This document shows positions 16,083 through 24,205 of a stretch of 26,236 nucleotides of DNA, in pieces. Position 1 is the first letter of the stretch, and each line of letters begins with the position of its first letter. The notes under the pieces were generated by a model, which worked only from the letters and a program-made list of their open reading frames with translations, ran no database searches and had not been told where the DNA came from. The translations under genes were made by a program, and so were the position numbers. Where the stretch lies: the NCBI GenBank assembly GCA_963976395.1, contig CAXBLG010000044.1:1-26236 (forward strand), read 5' to 3'. The DNA comes from UBA11612 sp963976395. GTDB lineage: Bacteria > Pseudomonadota > Alphaproteobacteria > Rhodospirillales > Rhodospirillaceae.

Positions 16083-16580
16083 GTGACCACAACACGCTGG
16101 AGCATCAGGCCCTTTGCGGCAGGCGACGAAGCGGCGGTGCAGGCCGTGCGCGCGGCTGCGTTTGCGCCGGTGTTCCAATCCTTCCGCGAGATCGTGGGCG
16201 CCGAGATTGCCGCGCGGGCCTTGACCCGCGCGGAAGCCGAACAGGAAGAGTTGCTGCGCAACCTGTGCCGCGAGAGTGCGGATAAAATGTTCGTTGCGGA
16301 AATGGGCGGGCAAATCGCGGGGTTTGTGTCTTACGCCCTGGACGTGGGGCAGACGGGCGTGGGCGAGATCGGCCTAAATGCCGTGCACCCCGATTATGCC
16401 GGACAGGGCCTTGGCACCGCGCTGTATGATTTTGTGTTGGCGCGCATGCGCGAGGCCGGGATGCGCGTGGCCACGGTGGGCACCGGCGGCGATGCGGCGC
16501 ACGCGCCCGCACGCCGGGCCTATGAGAAAGCCGGGTTCGGCCCCTACCTGCCGTCGATCTATATGTACAAAGCGCTTTAA
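16083..16580 (+). CDS. GNAT family N-acetyltransferase
   Basis: The 165-residue protein carries the GNAT fold. The N-terminal beta strand is RWSIRPFAAGDEAAVQAVR, the central strands are KMFVAEMGGQIAGFVSYAL and GEIGLNAVHPDYAG, and the acetyl-CoA pyrophosphate loop is QGLGTALYD. The C-terminal ARRAYEKAGFGPYLPSIYMYK is the usual closing helix and strand. The start is GTG at 16083, with a purine-rich GAGAG about 10 bases upstream. The target is unknown; enzymes of this type acetylate small amines or protein N-termini. It is followed 13 bases later by the ABM-domain gene, so a two-gene operon is likely. Confidence 0.92.
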   Translation: MTTTRWSIRPFAAGDEAAVQAVRAAAFAPVFQSFREIVGAEIAARALTRAEAEQEELLRNLCRESADKMFVAEMGGQIAGFVSYALDVGQTGVGEIGLNAVHPDYAGQGLGTALYDFVLARMREAGMRVATVGTGGDAAHAPARRAYEKAGFGPYLPSIYMYKAL

Positions 16581-16593
16581 GGGGAATCACACC

Positions 16594-16926
16594 ATGAGCG
16601 GAATCGCGACCACGCCCAAGCCGCCCTATTACGCGGTGATATTCACCTCTGTGCGCACACCGAACGAATCAGACTCGGGTGATGCCGGATACGGCGAGAT
16701 GGCGGAGCACATGGCCGCGCTGGCCGCCGCGCAGCCGGGGTATCTGGGCATGGAAACCGCGCGGGACGGCGTGGGGATTACGGTGAGCTACTGGGACAGC
16801 CTAGAAGCCATTGCCGCCTGGAAGGCCAACGCCGAACACCAGGCCGCGCAAAAACGCGGACGGGCCGAGTGGTATTCGTCCTTTGCCGTGCGGGTGAGCA
16901 AGGTTGAGCGCGCCTATGGGATGTAG
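16594..16926 (+). CDS. Antibiotic biosynthesis monooxygenase (ABM) domain protein
   Basis: The 110-residue single-domain protein has the dimeric alpha+beta barrel layout: YYAVIFTSVR strand, HMAALAAAQPGYLGMETARD segment, GITVSYWDSLEAIAAWKANAEHQAAQKRGR, and a closing strand YSSFAVRVSKVERAYG. The PGYLGMET and SYWDSLEAIAAWK signatures are typical of ABM proteins. Members include cofactor-free monooxygenases and heme-degrading enzymes, but most are uncharacterised and no specific activity can be claimed. AAGGGG precedes ATG 16594. It lies 13 bases after the GNAT gene. The TAG stop falls inside a 13-base tandem duplication. Confidence 0.9.
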   Translation: MSGIATTPKPPYYAVIFTSVRTPNESDSGDAGYGEMAEHMAALAAAQPGYLGMETARDGVGITVSYWDSLEAIAAWKANAEHQAAQKRGRAEWYSSFAVRVSKVERAYGM

Positions 16927-16944
16927 GCGCGGGATGTAGGCGCG
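16919..16944. repeat. Perfect 13-bp tandem duplication across the ABM stop codon
   Basis: GGATGTAGGCGCG occurs at 16919-16931 and again at 16932-16944 without interruption. The first copy holds the ABM stop codon TAG; the second ends one base before the cupin stop codon on the other strand. It looks like a slippage event and neither protein is altered. Confidence 0.85.
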
Positions 16945-16945
16945 G

Positions 16946-17278
16946 TTAGTTCGGCTTGCCGCCTTCCTTTGTAGACGTGACGTTCAGGCCGACGATGAGG
17001 AACTTCACCTCGGACGGCGCGACGGGGCGGTGCTCGGTGCCCTTCGGCACCACGAACATCTCGCCCTCGCCCAGTTCGATGGTGCGGTCGCGCAGCTCGA
17101 TATTCAGGGCACCGTCGAAAATAATGAACAGCTCGTCCTGGTCGTCGTGTTTGTGCCAGTTGGTGGGGCCGATGCCCTTGGCCACCTTGAACTGCTGGCC
17201 GTTGGCCTCGGCCAACACCTTTTGCGACCAATGTTCGGTGAGGGCATTTAACTCGGCGGGGATGTTCGACTTCTCCAT
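16946..17278 (-). CDS. Cupin domain-containing protein
   Basis: The 110-residue single-domain cupin has the first metal-binding motif in NWHKHDDQDELFIIFDG (two histidines and a glutamate) and the second histidine in VPKGTEHRPVAP. A metal ion is normally held by these residues, but function ranges from isomerase to dioxygenase to regulatory binding and cannot be decided here. Start ATG 17278 is chosen because GGAGA lies 8 bases upstream on the minus strand and the N-terminus (MEKSNIPAELNALTEHWS) is family-like; the frame remains open further upstream but that part has no domain content. The AT-rich TATATTTTAT just upstream is a candidate promoter region. The gene converges with the ABM gene and diverges from the methyltransferase. 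Confidence 0.9.
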   Translation of the reverse strand: MEKSNIPAELNALTEHWSQKVLAEANGQQFKVAKGIGPTNWHKHDDQDELFIIFDGALNIELRDRTIELGEGEMFVVPKGTEHRPVAPSEVKFLIVGLNVTSTKEGGKPN

Positions 17279-17394
17279 GAGAGATCTCCGATTGGATAAA
17301 ATATAAGCGCGATAGTAGTGAACTTTGCCGGTCGATGAGAAGCGCGCTTGACGCAGGGCTGGTAGACCCTGGCTTGATACCGTAGACTCTTTCC

Positions 17395-19035
17395 ATGGCA
17401 CGGGCGGGCACAAAAGCAATGCGAATGGCGGCGGCGGAAAACGCCGTCGCTGCGCCGATCACCTTGCCGGACGATGCCAGCGCCGAAGATATATTCATGG
17501 CCGCCACCCCGCTGGCCAAGCGGCGACTGCGCGGACAGTTTTTTACCCCCGCGCCCATCGCAAAGCTGATGGCCGAGTGGGTCTGCGAGATTGCCCCGGC
17601 GCGCGTGCTGGACCCGGCGGTGGGCACCGGAATGCTGGTGCGCGCAGTGGCCGCCGCATGCCCCGCGCCGGTTTCGTTTACCGCCTTTGAGATCGACCCG
17701 CTGGCCGCAGACCTTGCCCGCGCCCACGGCCCCGCGCAGATGGATGTGCGCACGGCAGATTTTTTGCAAGACGTGCGGCGCGAGTCATTCGACGCGGTCA
17801 TCGCCAACCCGCCTTACGTGCGCCATCACGATGCGGCCTATACCGGGGATGTGATGGGAGCGCTGTCGAAACGCACGGGGATTACCTTCTCGCGCCTGTC
17901 GAATATTTATGTGCCGTTTATCGTCAAATGCTTTGAGGCCTTGTCGGACGGCGGGCGAGCAGCCGTGCTTGCGCCCGCTGAGTGGACCAATGCGAATTTC
18001 GGCGATGGACTGAAAACTTTTTTACACAAGTCCGATGCACTGCGCGAAGTGATCTACTTTTCCCATGCAGAGATGTTTTTTGGCGACAACCTGTCGACCG
18101 CCTGCATTCTGCTGATGGAAAAGCACGCGCGGGCGGAAGACGTTGTGCGCGGCTGGTTTGTGGACGTCGGGGCGAGCGTTTCATCCCTGGCCGATCTTAA
18201 AACTGATCCGGCGGTGACCGCGCGCATCTTTACCGGCGCAGAGTTGTACGGCGCGCGCAAGTGGAACCATTTGTTTGCGCGCGGGGCGGCAGCGCACTCG
18301 GCCGGGCTGGTGCCGCTTTCGGAACTGGCGACAACCAAACGCGGCCTTGCGACCGGCGCGAACGCTTTTTTTCACCTCAGCCGCGCGGCGGCGGCAGAAG
18401 CAGGCCTCGGCGAAGCGCGGTTGCTGCCCTGTGTCGGCAAGGCGGTGGATGTGCAGGGGCTGGAATTTACGACCGCCGCGTTCGCCGCACTTGAAGCAAG
18501 CAGGCGACGTACCCGGCTGGTGGATTTGCGCGGCGATCTCACGGAGGTCGAGGCGGCCTATGTGCGCAGCGGCGAAGCCGCGGGGTTTTCCGCGCGCTAT
18601 CTGTTGCAGGCGCGCAAGCCCTGGTATGCGCAAGAACAGCGCGCGCCCGCGCCGATCTGGGCGGCGGTGTTCGGGCGCACGTCGATGCGCTTTGTTTTGA
18701 ACACCGCGGGCGTGCAAAGCCTGACGACGTTTCACGGCATTTATCCGCACGTGGTGCGACGCGATGTGCCCGCCGATGTTTTCGCCAAGGCGTTGTGTGC
18801 GTGTTTGAACAGCGATTTTATTCAAACCCAGAGCGAGACCGAGCGGCGGGTATACGGCAGCGGACTGATGAAGTTTGAACCGCGCGACTTGCTGCGCATT
18901 AAGGTGCCGGACCTGCGGCACGCGGATGCGCGCTGTTTGCAAAATCTGTGCGCGGCATTCGACGCCCTGGTGCGCGCGGACACGGCGCAATCCCGCGCCG
19001 CGTTGAATACAGCCGTGATGCGCGCCGTGACCTAG
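17395..19035 (+). CDS. Eco57I-type N6-adenine DNA methyltransferase, solitary
   Basis: The 546-residue methyltransferase has motif X region GQFFTPAPIAKLMAEWV (about 47-63), SAM-binding motif I VLDPAVGTGML, acidic FEID motif II, and the catalytic NPPY motif of IANPPYVRHHD. The C-terminal half carries a TaqI/Eco57I-like recognition region with PWYAQEQRAPAPIWAAVFGR and a YGSGLMKFEPRDLLRIKVPDL ending. No N-terminal nuclease domain is present and no restriction gene is beside it. Unlike the methyltransferase at 11798-14434, its base composition and codon use match the GC-rich host, so it looks like a long-resident gene. ATG 17395 is the first start; the first about 20 residues are alanine-rich, so a later start is possible. 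It converges with der, with only 2 bases between the stops. Confidence 0.88.
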   Translation: MARAGTKAMRMAAAENAVAAPITLPDDASAEDIFMAATPLAKRRLRGQFFTPAPIAKLMAEWVCEIAPARVLDPAVGTGMLVRAVAAACPAPVSFTAFEIDPLAADLARAHGPAQMDVRTADFLQDVRRESFDAVIANPPYVRHHDAAYTGDVMGALSKRTGITFSRLSNIYVPFIVKCFEALSDGGRAAVLAPAEWTNANFGDGLKTFLHKSDALREVIYFSHAEMFFGDNLSTACILLMEKHARAEDVVRGWFVDVGASVSSLADLKTDPAVTARIFTGAELYGARKWNHLFARGAAAHSAGLVPLSELATTKRGLATGANAFFHLSRAAAAEAGLGEARLLPCVGKAVDVQGLEFTTAAFAALEASRRRTRLVDLRGDLTEVEAAYVRSGEAAGFSARYLLQARKPWYAQEQRAPAPIWAAVFGRTSMRFVLNTAGVQSLTTFHGIYPHVVRRDVPADVFAKALCACLNSDFIQTQSETERRVYGSGLMKFEPRDLLRIKVPDLRHADARCLQNLCAAFDALVRADTAQSRAALNTAVMRAVT

Positions 19036-19037
19036 CG

Positions 19038-20519
19038 TTATTTCTGATTCTCGTAAGGATTGCTCGGCTTGCGCAGATGCAGCCGGATGGGCACGCCGTC
19101 GAGTCCGAAGTTATCGCGAATGCCGTTGACCAGATACCGCTCATAAGCGAGAGGCAAATCCATCGGCCGGGTGGAGAACACCACAAAGGTCGGCGGACGG
19201 GTTTTGGCCTGGGTCATGTAGCGCAGTTTCACCCGCAGCTTGTGCATGGACAGCGGCGGCGGATGGGCCTGGGTGGCCACGGCCAGCCAGCGATTGAGCG
19301 CGGCGGTGGGCACGCGGCGGTTCCAGAGCTGGTGGACGCGCAAAACTTCGTTCATCAAGGTATCGACGCGCTGACCGGTCTTGCCGGAGATGGAAACCGT
19401 CGGCACGCCGCGCACCTGAGTGAGCGAGGTTTGTAATTTGTCGGACAGCATTTGCAGAGCGGCGTTTTTGTCCTTCACCACGTCCCACTTATTAAGGGCG
19501 ATGACAAGGGCGCGGCCTTCCTCGACCACATAACGGGCGAGGGTCAGCTCTTGCTTGTCCAGCACCGCTTCGGCATCGAGCACAAGGACGACCACCTCGG
19601 CCAGCTTGATGGCCTCGAAGGTTTCACCGACGGAAAGTTTCTCGACCGCGTCGGTCACCTTCACGCGACGGCGCACCCCGGCGGTATCGACGAAGCGAAT
19701 GGGGCGGCCCTTGTAGGACCAATCGACGGAGATGGCATCGCGGGTCACGCCCGGCTCGGGACCGGTCAGGAGGCGTTCGTCGCCCAACAGGCGGTTGATG
19801 AGCGTGGACTTGCCGGTATTCGGACGGCCGATGATGGCAAGCTGAAGCGGGCGCAAGGGATCGACCTCGTCTACGATCTCGTCGCTCTCGCCCTCGTCTG
19901 GCGTGATGATCTCGTCGGCAAACGGGGCATCTTCATCGATGTCGTCGTAAGCCGCGTCGTAGTCGTCATCGGTTTTGCGTTTGGGACCGAACGGCGCGAG
20001 AACATGATAAATCCCGTCGAGGCCTTCGCCGTGTTCGGCGGAAACGGCCACAGGCTCGCCAAGGCCAAGTCGGAAGGCGTCGTACAAACCTTCCTGTCCG
20101 CCGCGGCCCTCGCATTTGTTGGCAATAAGCACCACCGGCGTTTTGCTTTTGCGTAAGAGCGTGGCGAACTGTTCGTCCAACGGCGTGATGCCGGCGCGGG
20201 CATCAATGAGCAACAACGCCACATCGGCTTCGGTGACGGCACGCTGGGTTTGCTCACGCATGCGCGATTCAAGCGTGTCGGCAGCGCTTTCCTCATAGCC
20301 GGCGGTATCAATGACGGTGAAGACTAGCCCGACAAGCTCGGCCCGCCCGGTGCGGCGGTCGCGGGTTACGCCCGGCCGGTCGTGCACCAACGCCGAGCGG
20401 CGGCCGACCAAGCGATTAAACAGAGTCGATTTGCCGACGTTGGGTCGCCCGACGATGGCGACGGTGAACGTCGGCGGGTTTTCAAGAGACGCGGCGCGTT
20501 TGGGCGTGTGTTTAGACAT
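19038..20519 (-). CDS. der: Ribosome biogenesis GTPase Der (EngA)
   Basis: The protein has 493 residues from ATG 20519 and carries two tandem GTPase domains. The first opens with FTVAIVGRPNVGKSTLFNRL, with DRPGVTRDR (switch I) and DTAGYEE (G3). The second has LQLAIIGRPNTGKSTLINRL, GVTRDAISVDW, DTAGVRRR and the NKWD specificity motif. A C-terminal KH-like domain (PPLSMHKLRVKLRYMTQ) binds RNA. The duplicated G domain is unique to Der, which is needed for 50S ribosomal subunit assembly. A very acidic linker (DDYDAAYDDIDEDAPFADE) joins the domains. The frame extends to 20558, but MSKHTPKRA at 20519 gives the normal N-terminus; no clear ribosome-binding site decides this. It follows bamB on the same strand, the conserved order. 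Confidence 0.96.
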   Translation of the reverse strand: MSKHTPKRAASLENPPTFTVAIVGRPNVGKSTLFNRLVGRRSALVHDRPGVTRDRRTGRAELVGLVFTVIDTAGYEESAADTLESRMREQTQRAVTEADVALLLIDARAGITPLDEQFATLLRKSKTPVVLIANKCEGRGGQEGLYDAFRLGLGEPVAVSAEHGEGLDGIYHVLAPFGPKRKTDDDYDAAYDDIDEDAPFADEIITPDEGESDEIVDEVDPLRPLQLAIIGRPNTGKSTLINRLLGDERLLTGPEPGVTRDAISVDWSYKGRPIRFVDTAGVRRRVKVTDAVEKLSVGETFEAIKLAEVVVLVLDAEAVLDKQELTLARYVVEEGRALVIALNKWDVVKDKNAALQMLSDKLQTSLTQVRGVPTVSISGKTGQRVDTLMNEVLRVHQLWNRRVPTAALNRWLAVATQAHPPPLSMHKLRVKLRYMTQAKTRPPTFVVFSTRPMDLPLAYERYLVNGIRDNFGLDGVPIRLHLRKPSNPYENQK

Positions 20520-20573
20520 GAGACGGTTGGCGCTTCTTAACGGGCCGGAGCCGGACAAATGGCCCGCGGCAGA

Positions 20574-21989
20574 TTACCTGTAGGCGGTCAGGTCGCCGTC
20601 GTTATCCAACACAAACATCGTTTTGCTGGCAAAAACCGGCGGCATAGTTGTGCCGTCTCGCAGTTCGATCTGACCCAAGACCGCGCCGGTGTACGGCGAC
20701 AGGGACAGAGCCCGGCCATGGGAGCCAACAACAATCAGACGGTCGGACGCCAGCGCGGGACCGGCCCAAATAAGGCGCTCGTCCTGATCGTCTTCGTCTT
20801 CGAAACGCGGCAACTGCGTGACCCACAAAATGCGGCCGGAGCGCGCATCAATACAGACCGCTTCGCTGTCGATGGAAACCGCGAATATAAAATCGCCGGC
20901 GACCCAGGGCTGATAGATGCCGGGTACAGGGGCCTCCCAGGCGCGGCGACCGGTGCGCAGATCAATCGCAACCAAAAGGCCGGACTGGCCGACGGCGAAC
21001 ACGCGACCGCTGTCGATCACCGGACGCCCGGCAATGTCCGGCAAATTGGCTGCGGCTTCCGTGCGGCGCACGGTGACCACGCTTTCATTCCAAAGCACTG
21101 CGCCGGTGTCGGTGCGCAGCGCAATCAACTCGCCGCTGGTAAAGGCGACCACGGCAACACCGCCGTCCACCGCAGGCGTAGTTCCGCCAAGAAGGATGGT
21201 GGGCGTTGACGTGCCGGAGTAGGTCCAGAGCTGACGTCCATCGTCGGCAGCCAAGGTAACGACTTGGTTTTCGACGGTAATGATAAAGACGCGACCGCCG
21301 TTGACCACGGGTGCAGCGCGGACCGGGGTTTCTACCCGCGAACGCCAGATTTCAGTGCCGGTGCGAGCATCGAACGCAATAACTTCGGCGGCGCCGGTGG
21401 TGGCGAAAAGTTTACCCTGATCCAGCGCGAGGGCACCGCCCAGGAAATATGGTGCATGGCCGAAGAAACCGCCGATGTTTTTAAGGCCGCCGATAAATCC
21501 GGGCTTCTCGCGCTCGGGCACGGTATCGCGCCGCCACGCGCGCTTACCTGTCTCGGTCTCAAAAGCCGCGACCACACCGTTGGCGTCCATGGTGTAAATT
21601 AAGCCGTCGCCAACAACGGGTTCGGCAAACACGCGGTTCCGCAAATCCGAACCGGCGCCGATGCTTGATGACCAAAGCCGCTGGGGATTATCGCCGATCA
21701 CCAAATGATGCATGGCATGGTGGGAAAAGCCACCTGCGCCCGGCCACACCGGCGTGTCCTCGGGCTGCGGCAGAATGATGCGCGTATCCACAGAGTCGAT
21801 GTTGGGGCGCAGCTCGCGTTCTAGCGCAAGAATAGAGATGCGCGTGCCCGGCAGAATGACATCGTCGCCGCCACCGCCGAAAAAATCACCCACAGTATCG
21901 CAGCCCGAAAGCAGCGCAGCAGCAAGAACCGGCGCAAGAGCAACGCGCGCGAAACAGACTATGGCGGATGGATGTGTTTTCGATGACAT
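20574..21989 (-). CDS. bamB: Outer membrane protein assembly factor BamB (lipoprotein)
   Basis: The protein has 471 residues from ATG 21989. The N-terminus is a lipoprotein signal with hydrophobic LAPVLAAALLSGC and the lipidated cysteine at residue 30. The rest is an eight-bladed PQQ-like beta propeller with repeated W-motifs (TGKRAWRRD, TGTEIWRSR, DGRQLWTY, TGAVLWNE, TGRRAWEAP, SGRILWV). BamB is the periplasm-facing scaffold of the BAM complex, which inserts beta-barrel proteins into the outer membrane. The propeller alone would also fit a quinoprotein, but the lipobox, length and position between the YfgM-like gene and der identify BamB. An alternative start is GTG 22055, which overlaps the upstream stop by four bases (GTGA) and would suggest translational coupling, at the cost of a 22-residue longer signal region. 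Confidence 0.93.
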   Translation of the reverse strand: MSSKTHPSAIVCFARVALAPVLAAALLSGCDTVGDFFGGGGDDVILPGTRISILALERELRPNIDSVDTRIILPQPEDTPVWPGAGGFSHHAMHHLVIGDNPQRLWSSSIGAGSDLRNRVFAEPVVGDGLIYTMDANGVVAAFETETGKRAWRRDTVPEREKPGFIGGLKNIGGFFGHAPYFLGGALALDQGKLFATTGAAEVIAFDARTGTEIWRSRVETPVRAAPVVNGGRVFIITVENQVVTLAADDGRQLWTYSGTSTPTILLGGTTPAVDGGVAVVAFTSGELIALRTDTGAVLWNESVVTVRRTEAAANLPDIAGRPVIDSGRVFAVGQSGLLVAIDLRTGRRAWEAPVPGIYQPWVAGDFIFAVSIDSEAVCIDARSGRILWVTQLPRFEDEDDQDERLIWAGPALASDRLIVVGSHGRALSLSPYTGAVLGQIELRDGTTMPPVFASKTMFVLDNDGDLTAYR

Positions 21990-22051
21990 CTGCACTGAAA
22001 CTTTTCCTAGCATTTTCTCGGGCGTAATGGGCGCGCCGGCGTGCGCGCGGT

Positions 22052-22855
22052 TCACGATGGGGCGGCGGACGAGTCTTCGGCACTCGCGGCAGGCTCTTCC
22101 AGGACACCTTCGGCGGCATAGAGATCGGACAGGTCACGGGCGCGGGACATCAGACCCTGCGGTGCGGACGGATCGCTTAATATCTCGGCCAGATACTCCT
22201 GCGCGCGGTCGCGGGCACCCTGCTTTGCAGCCAGCAACGCCGAAAACTCAAGGGCCGAGTGACGGAACGGCTGGCCGGGACCGGACAACGGAGCGAGTTC
22301 AGCCTCTAGCGGACCAGGATCGGCCGAGTCCAAAGAGTGCATAACTTTCAAAACAACCGCCAGATCGCGGAACACGGGATCAACTCCTGAGTCCGACGCC
22401 AGGGCGTTATAAATGGCGAGCGCTTCGGCGGTTCTATCCTGATCAATCAACACCGAGGCTTCGGCCAAGCGCGCGACCGCGCTGTAGCCTTCACTGGAGA
22501 TGTTTTCGATTGCCCCCAGCTTGGTGAGTGCGTCTTCAAAATTGCCGCTGTCGACTGCTTCAGCCGCATCGGCGTAGGTCATCGCCATCTGTTCGCGGCG
22601 GTCGGCCACATAACCGATATAGAGTTGATAGCCGAACACGCCCGCAACCAGCACCACAGCAACGCCTATAATGTGCGCGCTGTACTTCTTCCATATATTG
22701 TTGATCGCTTCGTCGCGAAGGTCGGTTTCGACCTCGGACATAAAGCTCTCAAACTCCTTCTCCTCGTCGGACTTCTCGTCTTTCTTTTTCTTCTTGCCCG
22801 AGTCTTTGGGTGCGGCGGTGGGCGCCGGCACAATGGCGTCCTTAGGCTTATTCAA
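22052..22855 (-). CDS. YfgM-like tetratricopeptide-repeat inner-membrane protein
   Basis: The 267-residue protein is set by a TTG start at 22855, chosen because AAAGGAA lies 8 bases upstream and the product begins LNKPKDAIV; upstream in-frame ATGs give a chain with no domain content. It has a charged cytoplasmic N-terminus rich in K, D and E, then one membrane helix (AHIIGVAVVLVAGVFGYQLYIGY, about residues 57-79), and a periplasmic part with TPR-like helices (YADAAEAVDSGNFEDALTKLGAI, and AEALAIYNALASDS). This is the layout of YfgM, a SecYEG/PpiD-associated periplasmic chaperone factor. The order yfgM-bamB-der is conserved in many proteobacteria. The 253 bases between it and the divergent lipoprotein gene (22856-23108) hold only the start signals that I can see. 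Confidence 0.88.
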   Translation of the reverse strand: MNKPKDAIVPAPTAAPKDSGKKKKKDEKSDEEKEFESFMSEVETDLRDEAINNIWKKYSAHIIGVAVVLVAGVFGYQLYIGYVADRREQMAMTYADAAEAVDSGNFEDALTKLGAIENISSEGYSAVARLAEASVLIDQDRTAEALAIYNALASDSGVDPVFRDLAVVLKVMHSLDSADPGPLEAELAPLSGPGQPFRHSALEFSALLAAKQGARDRAQEYLAEILSDPSAPQGLMSRARDLSDLYAAEGVLEEPAASAEDSSAAPS

Positions 22856-23108
22856 CGGGAATTTCCTTTCGCTTAGGGCATTCGCCCTTTCTCGACCGCC
22901 GCAGTACGCGAACGGACGGAAAACGCGCCCGAACATAATGACTTGAGCGGGATAACGCAATTGCGGCGCCGCAGGTTTCGGATACCTTCCCGCGCTGCCT
23001 TACAGTCCGATTCGGGGCCAGATTCAGCAATTCTTAAGGTCTGGCATAGGAGAGTCGGCTCTGTGCCCAAAGTCCCTCTTGGACGGGCCGCGTTTAACGA
23101 GGTTTTCC

Positions 23109-23396
23109 ATGCGGAGTCCCAGGCTTACAGCGAGTTCAGCGGCAATAGCCCTTGCCCTTGGCACGATCTTGGGCGGATGCGGCGGCGACCCCGACCCAAT
23201 TTACGCCCAGGCTTTCGGGTTTGTATGTCCCAATCAAGACAGTCCCGCAGCCCGCACGATCTGCGCCAATAACGCCCCCGGCGCGGGAACTGAAACCGTC
23301 AGCCGCTATTGTTACAAGACCCTGGGCGAGACCAACTGCTTCGACCGACCCGACCAGGATCGGAAAAACCAGGAACTGGGGTCGTCCGGCTACTAG
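23109..23396 (+). CDS. Small cysteine-containing lipoprotein, hypothetical
   Basis: The 95-residue protein starts at ATG 23109, preceded by GAGG six bases upstream. The signal peptide is RSPRLTASSAAIALALGTILGGC with a lipobox LGGC, so Cys24 should be lipidated; GGD after it fits no strong inner-membrane retention rule. The mature part is short, with four further cysteines (FVCPN, TICAN, RYCYK, TNCFD) and a YCYKTLGETNCFDRPD segment resembling small lipoproteins seen in other Alphaproteobacteria whose function is unknown. The cysteines may form two disulfides in the periplasm. It is divergent from the YfgM-like gene and 122 bases before the DUF2794 gene. Confidence 0.8.
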   Translation: MRSPRLTASSAAIALALGTILGGCGGDPDPIYAQAFGFVCPNQDSPAARTICANNAPGAGTETVSRYCYKTLGETNCFDRPDQDRKNQELGSSGY

Positions 23397-23518
23397 AGGC
23401 GGGGATTTCAAGGCTGCCTAGGCCACACCCCGCGCTGCCCGGCCTCTTGCGCGGCGGGAAGCAGTCTGAAAAGATAGCCTCATGTCGTATAGTGTCTCGG
23501 TCTGAGGCCAAAAGGGCC

Positions 23519-23872
23519 ATGTCTTCGGTTGTTCGCATCAAGGACTTCCGGCGCAAGCCCCCATATCTCCACTTTACTCGCGTAGAACTGAACCTTCTCC
23601 TCGGCCTTTATGCGACCCGTGTTAGCCGGGGAGAATGGCGCGATTACGCCATCAACTCAGGTCCGGACGCCGCCAGTTTTATGGTGTTTCGTCGCTCGCA
23701 AGAGCATCCCCTGTTCACCATCTCTAAGCTTGCTGTGCGAAAGAGCCAGACTAAGGCGACGAAACGGGGCCAGTATTTAGTGACCAGCCAGCAACGCCGA
23801 CTATCCCAAGGGCACGATCTGGGGGACGTTCTTGCCGTGTTCAACCGCCCCATGAAGCTGATCACCGGCTAA
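23519..23872 (+). CDS. DUF2794 domain-containing protein
   Basis: The 117-residue protein matches the DUF2794 pattern known from Alphaproteobacteria: HFTRVELNLLLGLYATRVSRGEWRDYAI, then MVFRRSQEHPLFTISK, RGQYLVTSQQRRLSQGHDL and the C-terminal LAVFNRPMKLI. No catalytic motif, signal peptide or membrane helix is visible. Its function is unknown; the basic charge may indicate nucleic-acid or ribosome association, which is inference only. The start at 23519 has AAAGGG just upstream, and the longer open frame back to 23309 overlaps the lipoprotein gene in another frame and is rejected. Confidence 0.9.
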   Translation: MSSVVRIKDFRRKPPYLHFTRVELNLLLGLYATRVSRGEWRDYAINSGPDAASFMVFRRSQEHPLFTISKLAVRKSQTKATKRGQYLVTSQQRRLSQGHDLGDVLAVFNRPMKLITG

Positions 23873-24064
23873 GAATGCTGCGCTGCATTTCAGCCGAATC
23901 CAGATCTACAATAATATTAAATATTAAATATCAATAAACTAACAAAGGCTTGGCTATGCGTTGAGCACAAGTCAGCCATACCTCATTGTGCGTTGCAGCA
24001 TTTCTCGGGTGCCCTAATATTAGGGGCAAGAGGGGGACAAAATCGCCCTACACGGAGACACACA
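23873..24064. promoter_or_regulatory. AT-rich intergenic region with tandem and inverted repeats upstream of a small membrane peptide gene
   Basis: Three 7-base tandem units (ATATTAA at 23914-23920 and 23921-23927, ATATCAA at 23928-23934) are followed by an inverted repeat GCACAA/TTGTGC (23965-23970/23986-23991). TGCGTTG occurs directly repeated 32 bases apart (23957-23963, 23989-23995), and CCCTAATATTAGGG at 24012-24025 is a perfect 14-base palindrome. TTGCAG (23993-23998) and TAATAT (24015-24020), 16 bases apart, form a possible promoter overlapping the palindrome. A regulator-controlled promoter for the 24065 gene would explain this; it is inference. Confidence 0.45.
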
Positions 24065-24163
24065 ATGAATTTCTTTTCAGATACTTTCGAAGCTGCCCTG
24101 ACTTTTGGGACTGCCGCGCTTCTTTCGCTCACAGCGATTATCGCGCTCGGCGGCCTGCTTTAA
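24065..24163 (+). CDS. Putative 32-residue single-helix membrane peptide
   Basis: ATG AAT TTC... encodes MNFFSDTFEAALTFGTAALL followed by SLTAIIALGGLL and a TAA stop. CGGAGA lies 8 bases before the ATG, a convincing ribosome-binding site. After an acidic start, residues about 12-32 form one continuous hydrophobic segment, so it should insert in the inner membrane. The short length prevents family assignment. It sits alone between the DUF2794 gene and the convergent MOSC gene, behind a repeat-rich promoter-like region. It could be a small regulatory membrane protein or a type I toxin-like peptide; no antisense RNA was identified. Confidence 0.55.
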   Translation: MNFFSDTFEAALTFGTAALLSLTAIIALGGLL

Positions 24164-24205
24164 CCGCCACCCCTAAAGCTGAATGCTGGAAAGTGGCCTC
24201 GACTT

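Noticed and set aside
17248..17769. 173-codon minus-strand frame upstream of the cupin
   Set aside because: It is antisense to the methyltransferase start, has no domain content, and the cupin has its own start and ribosome-binding site at 17278.
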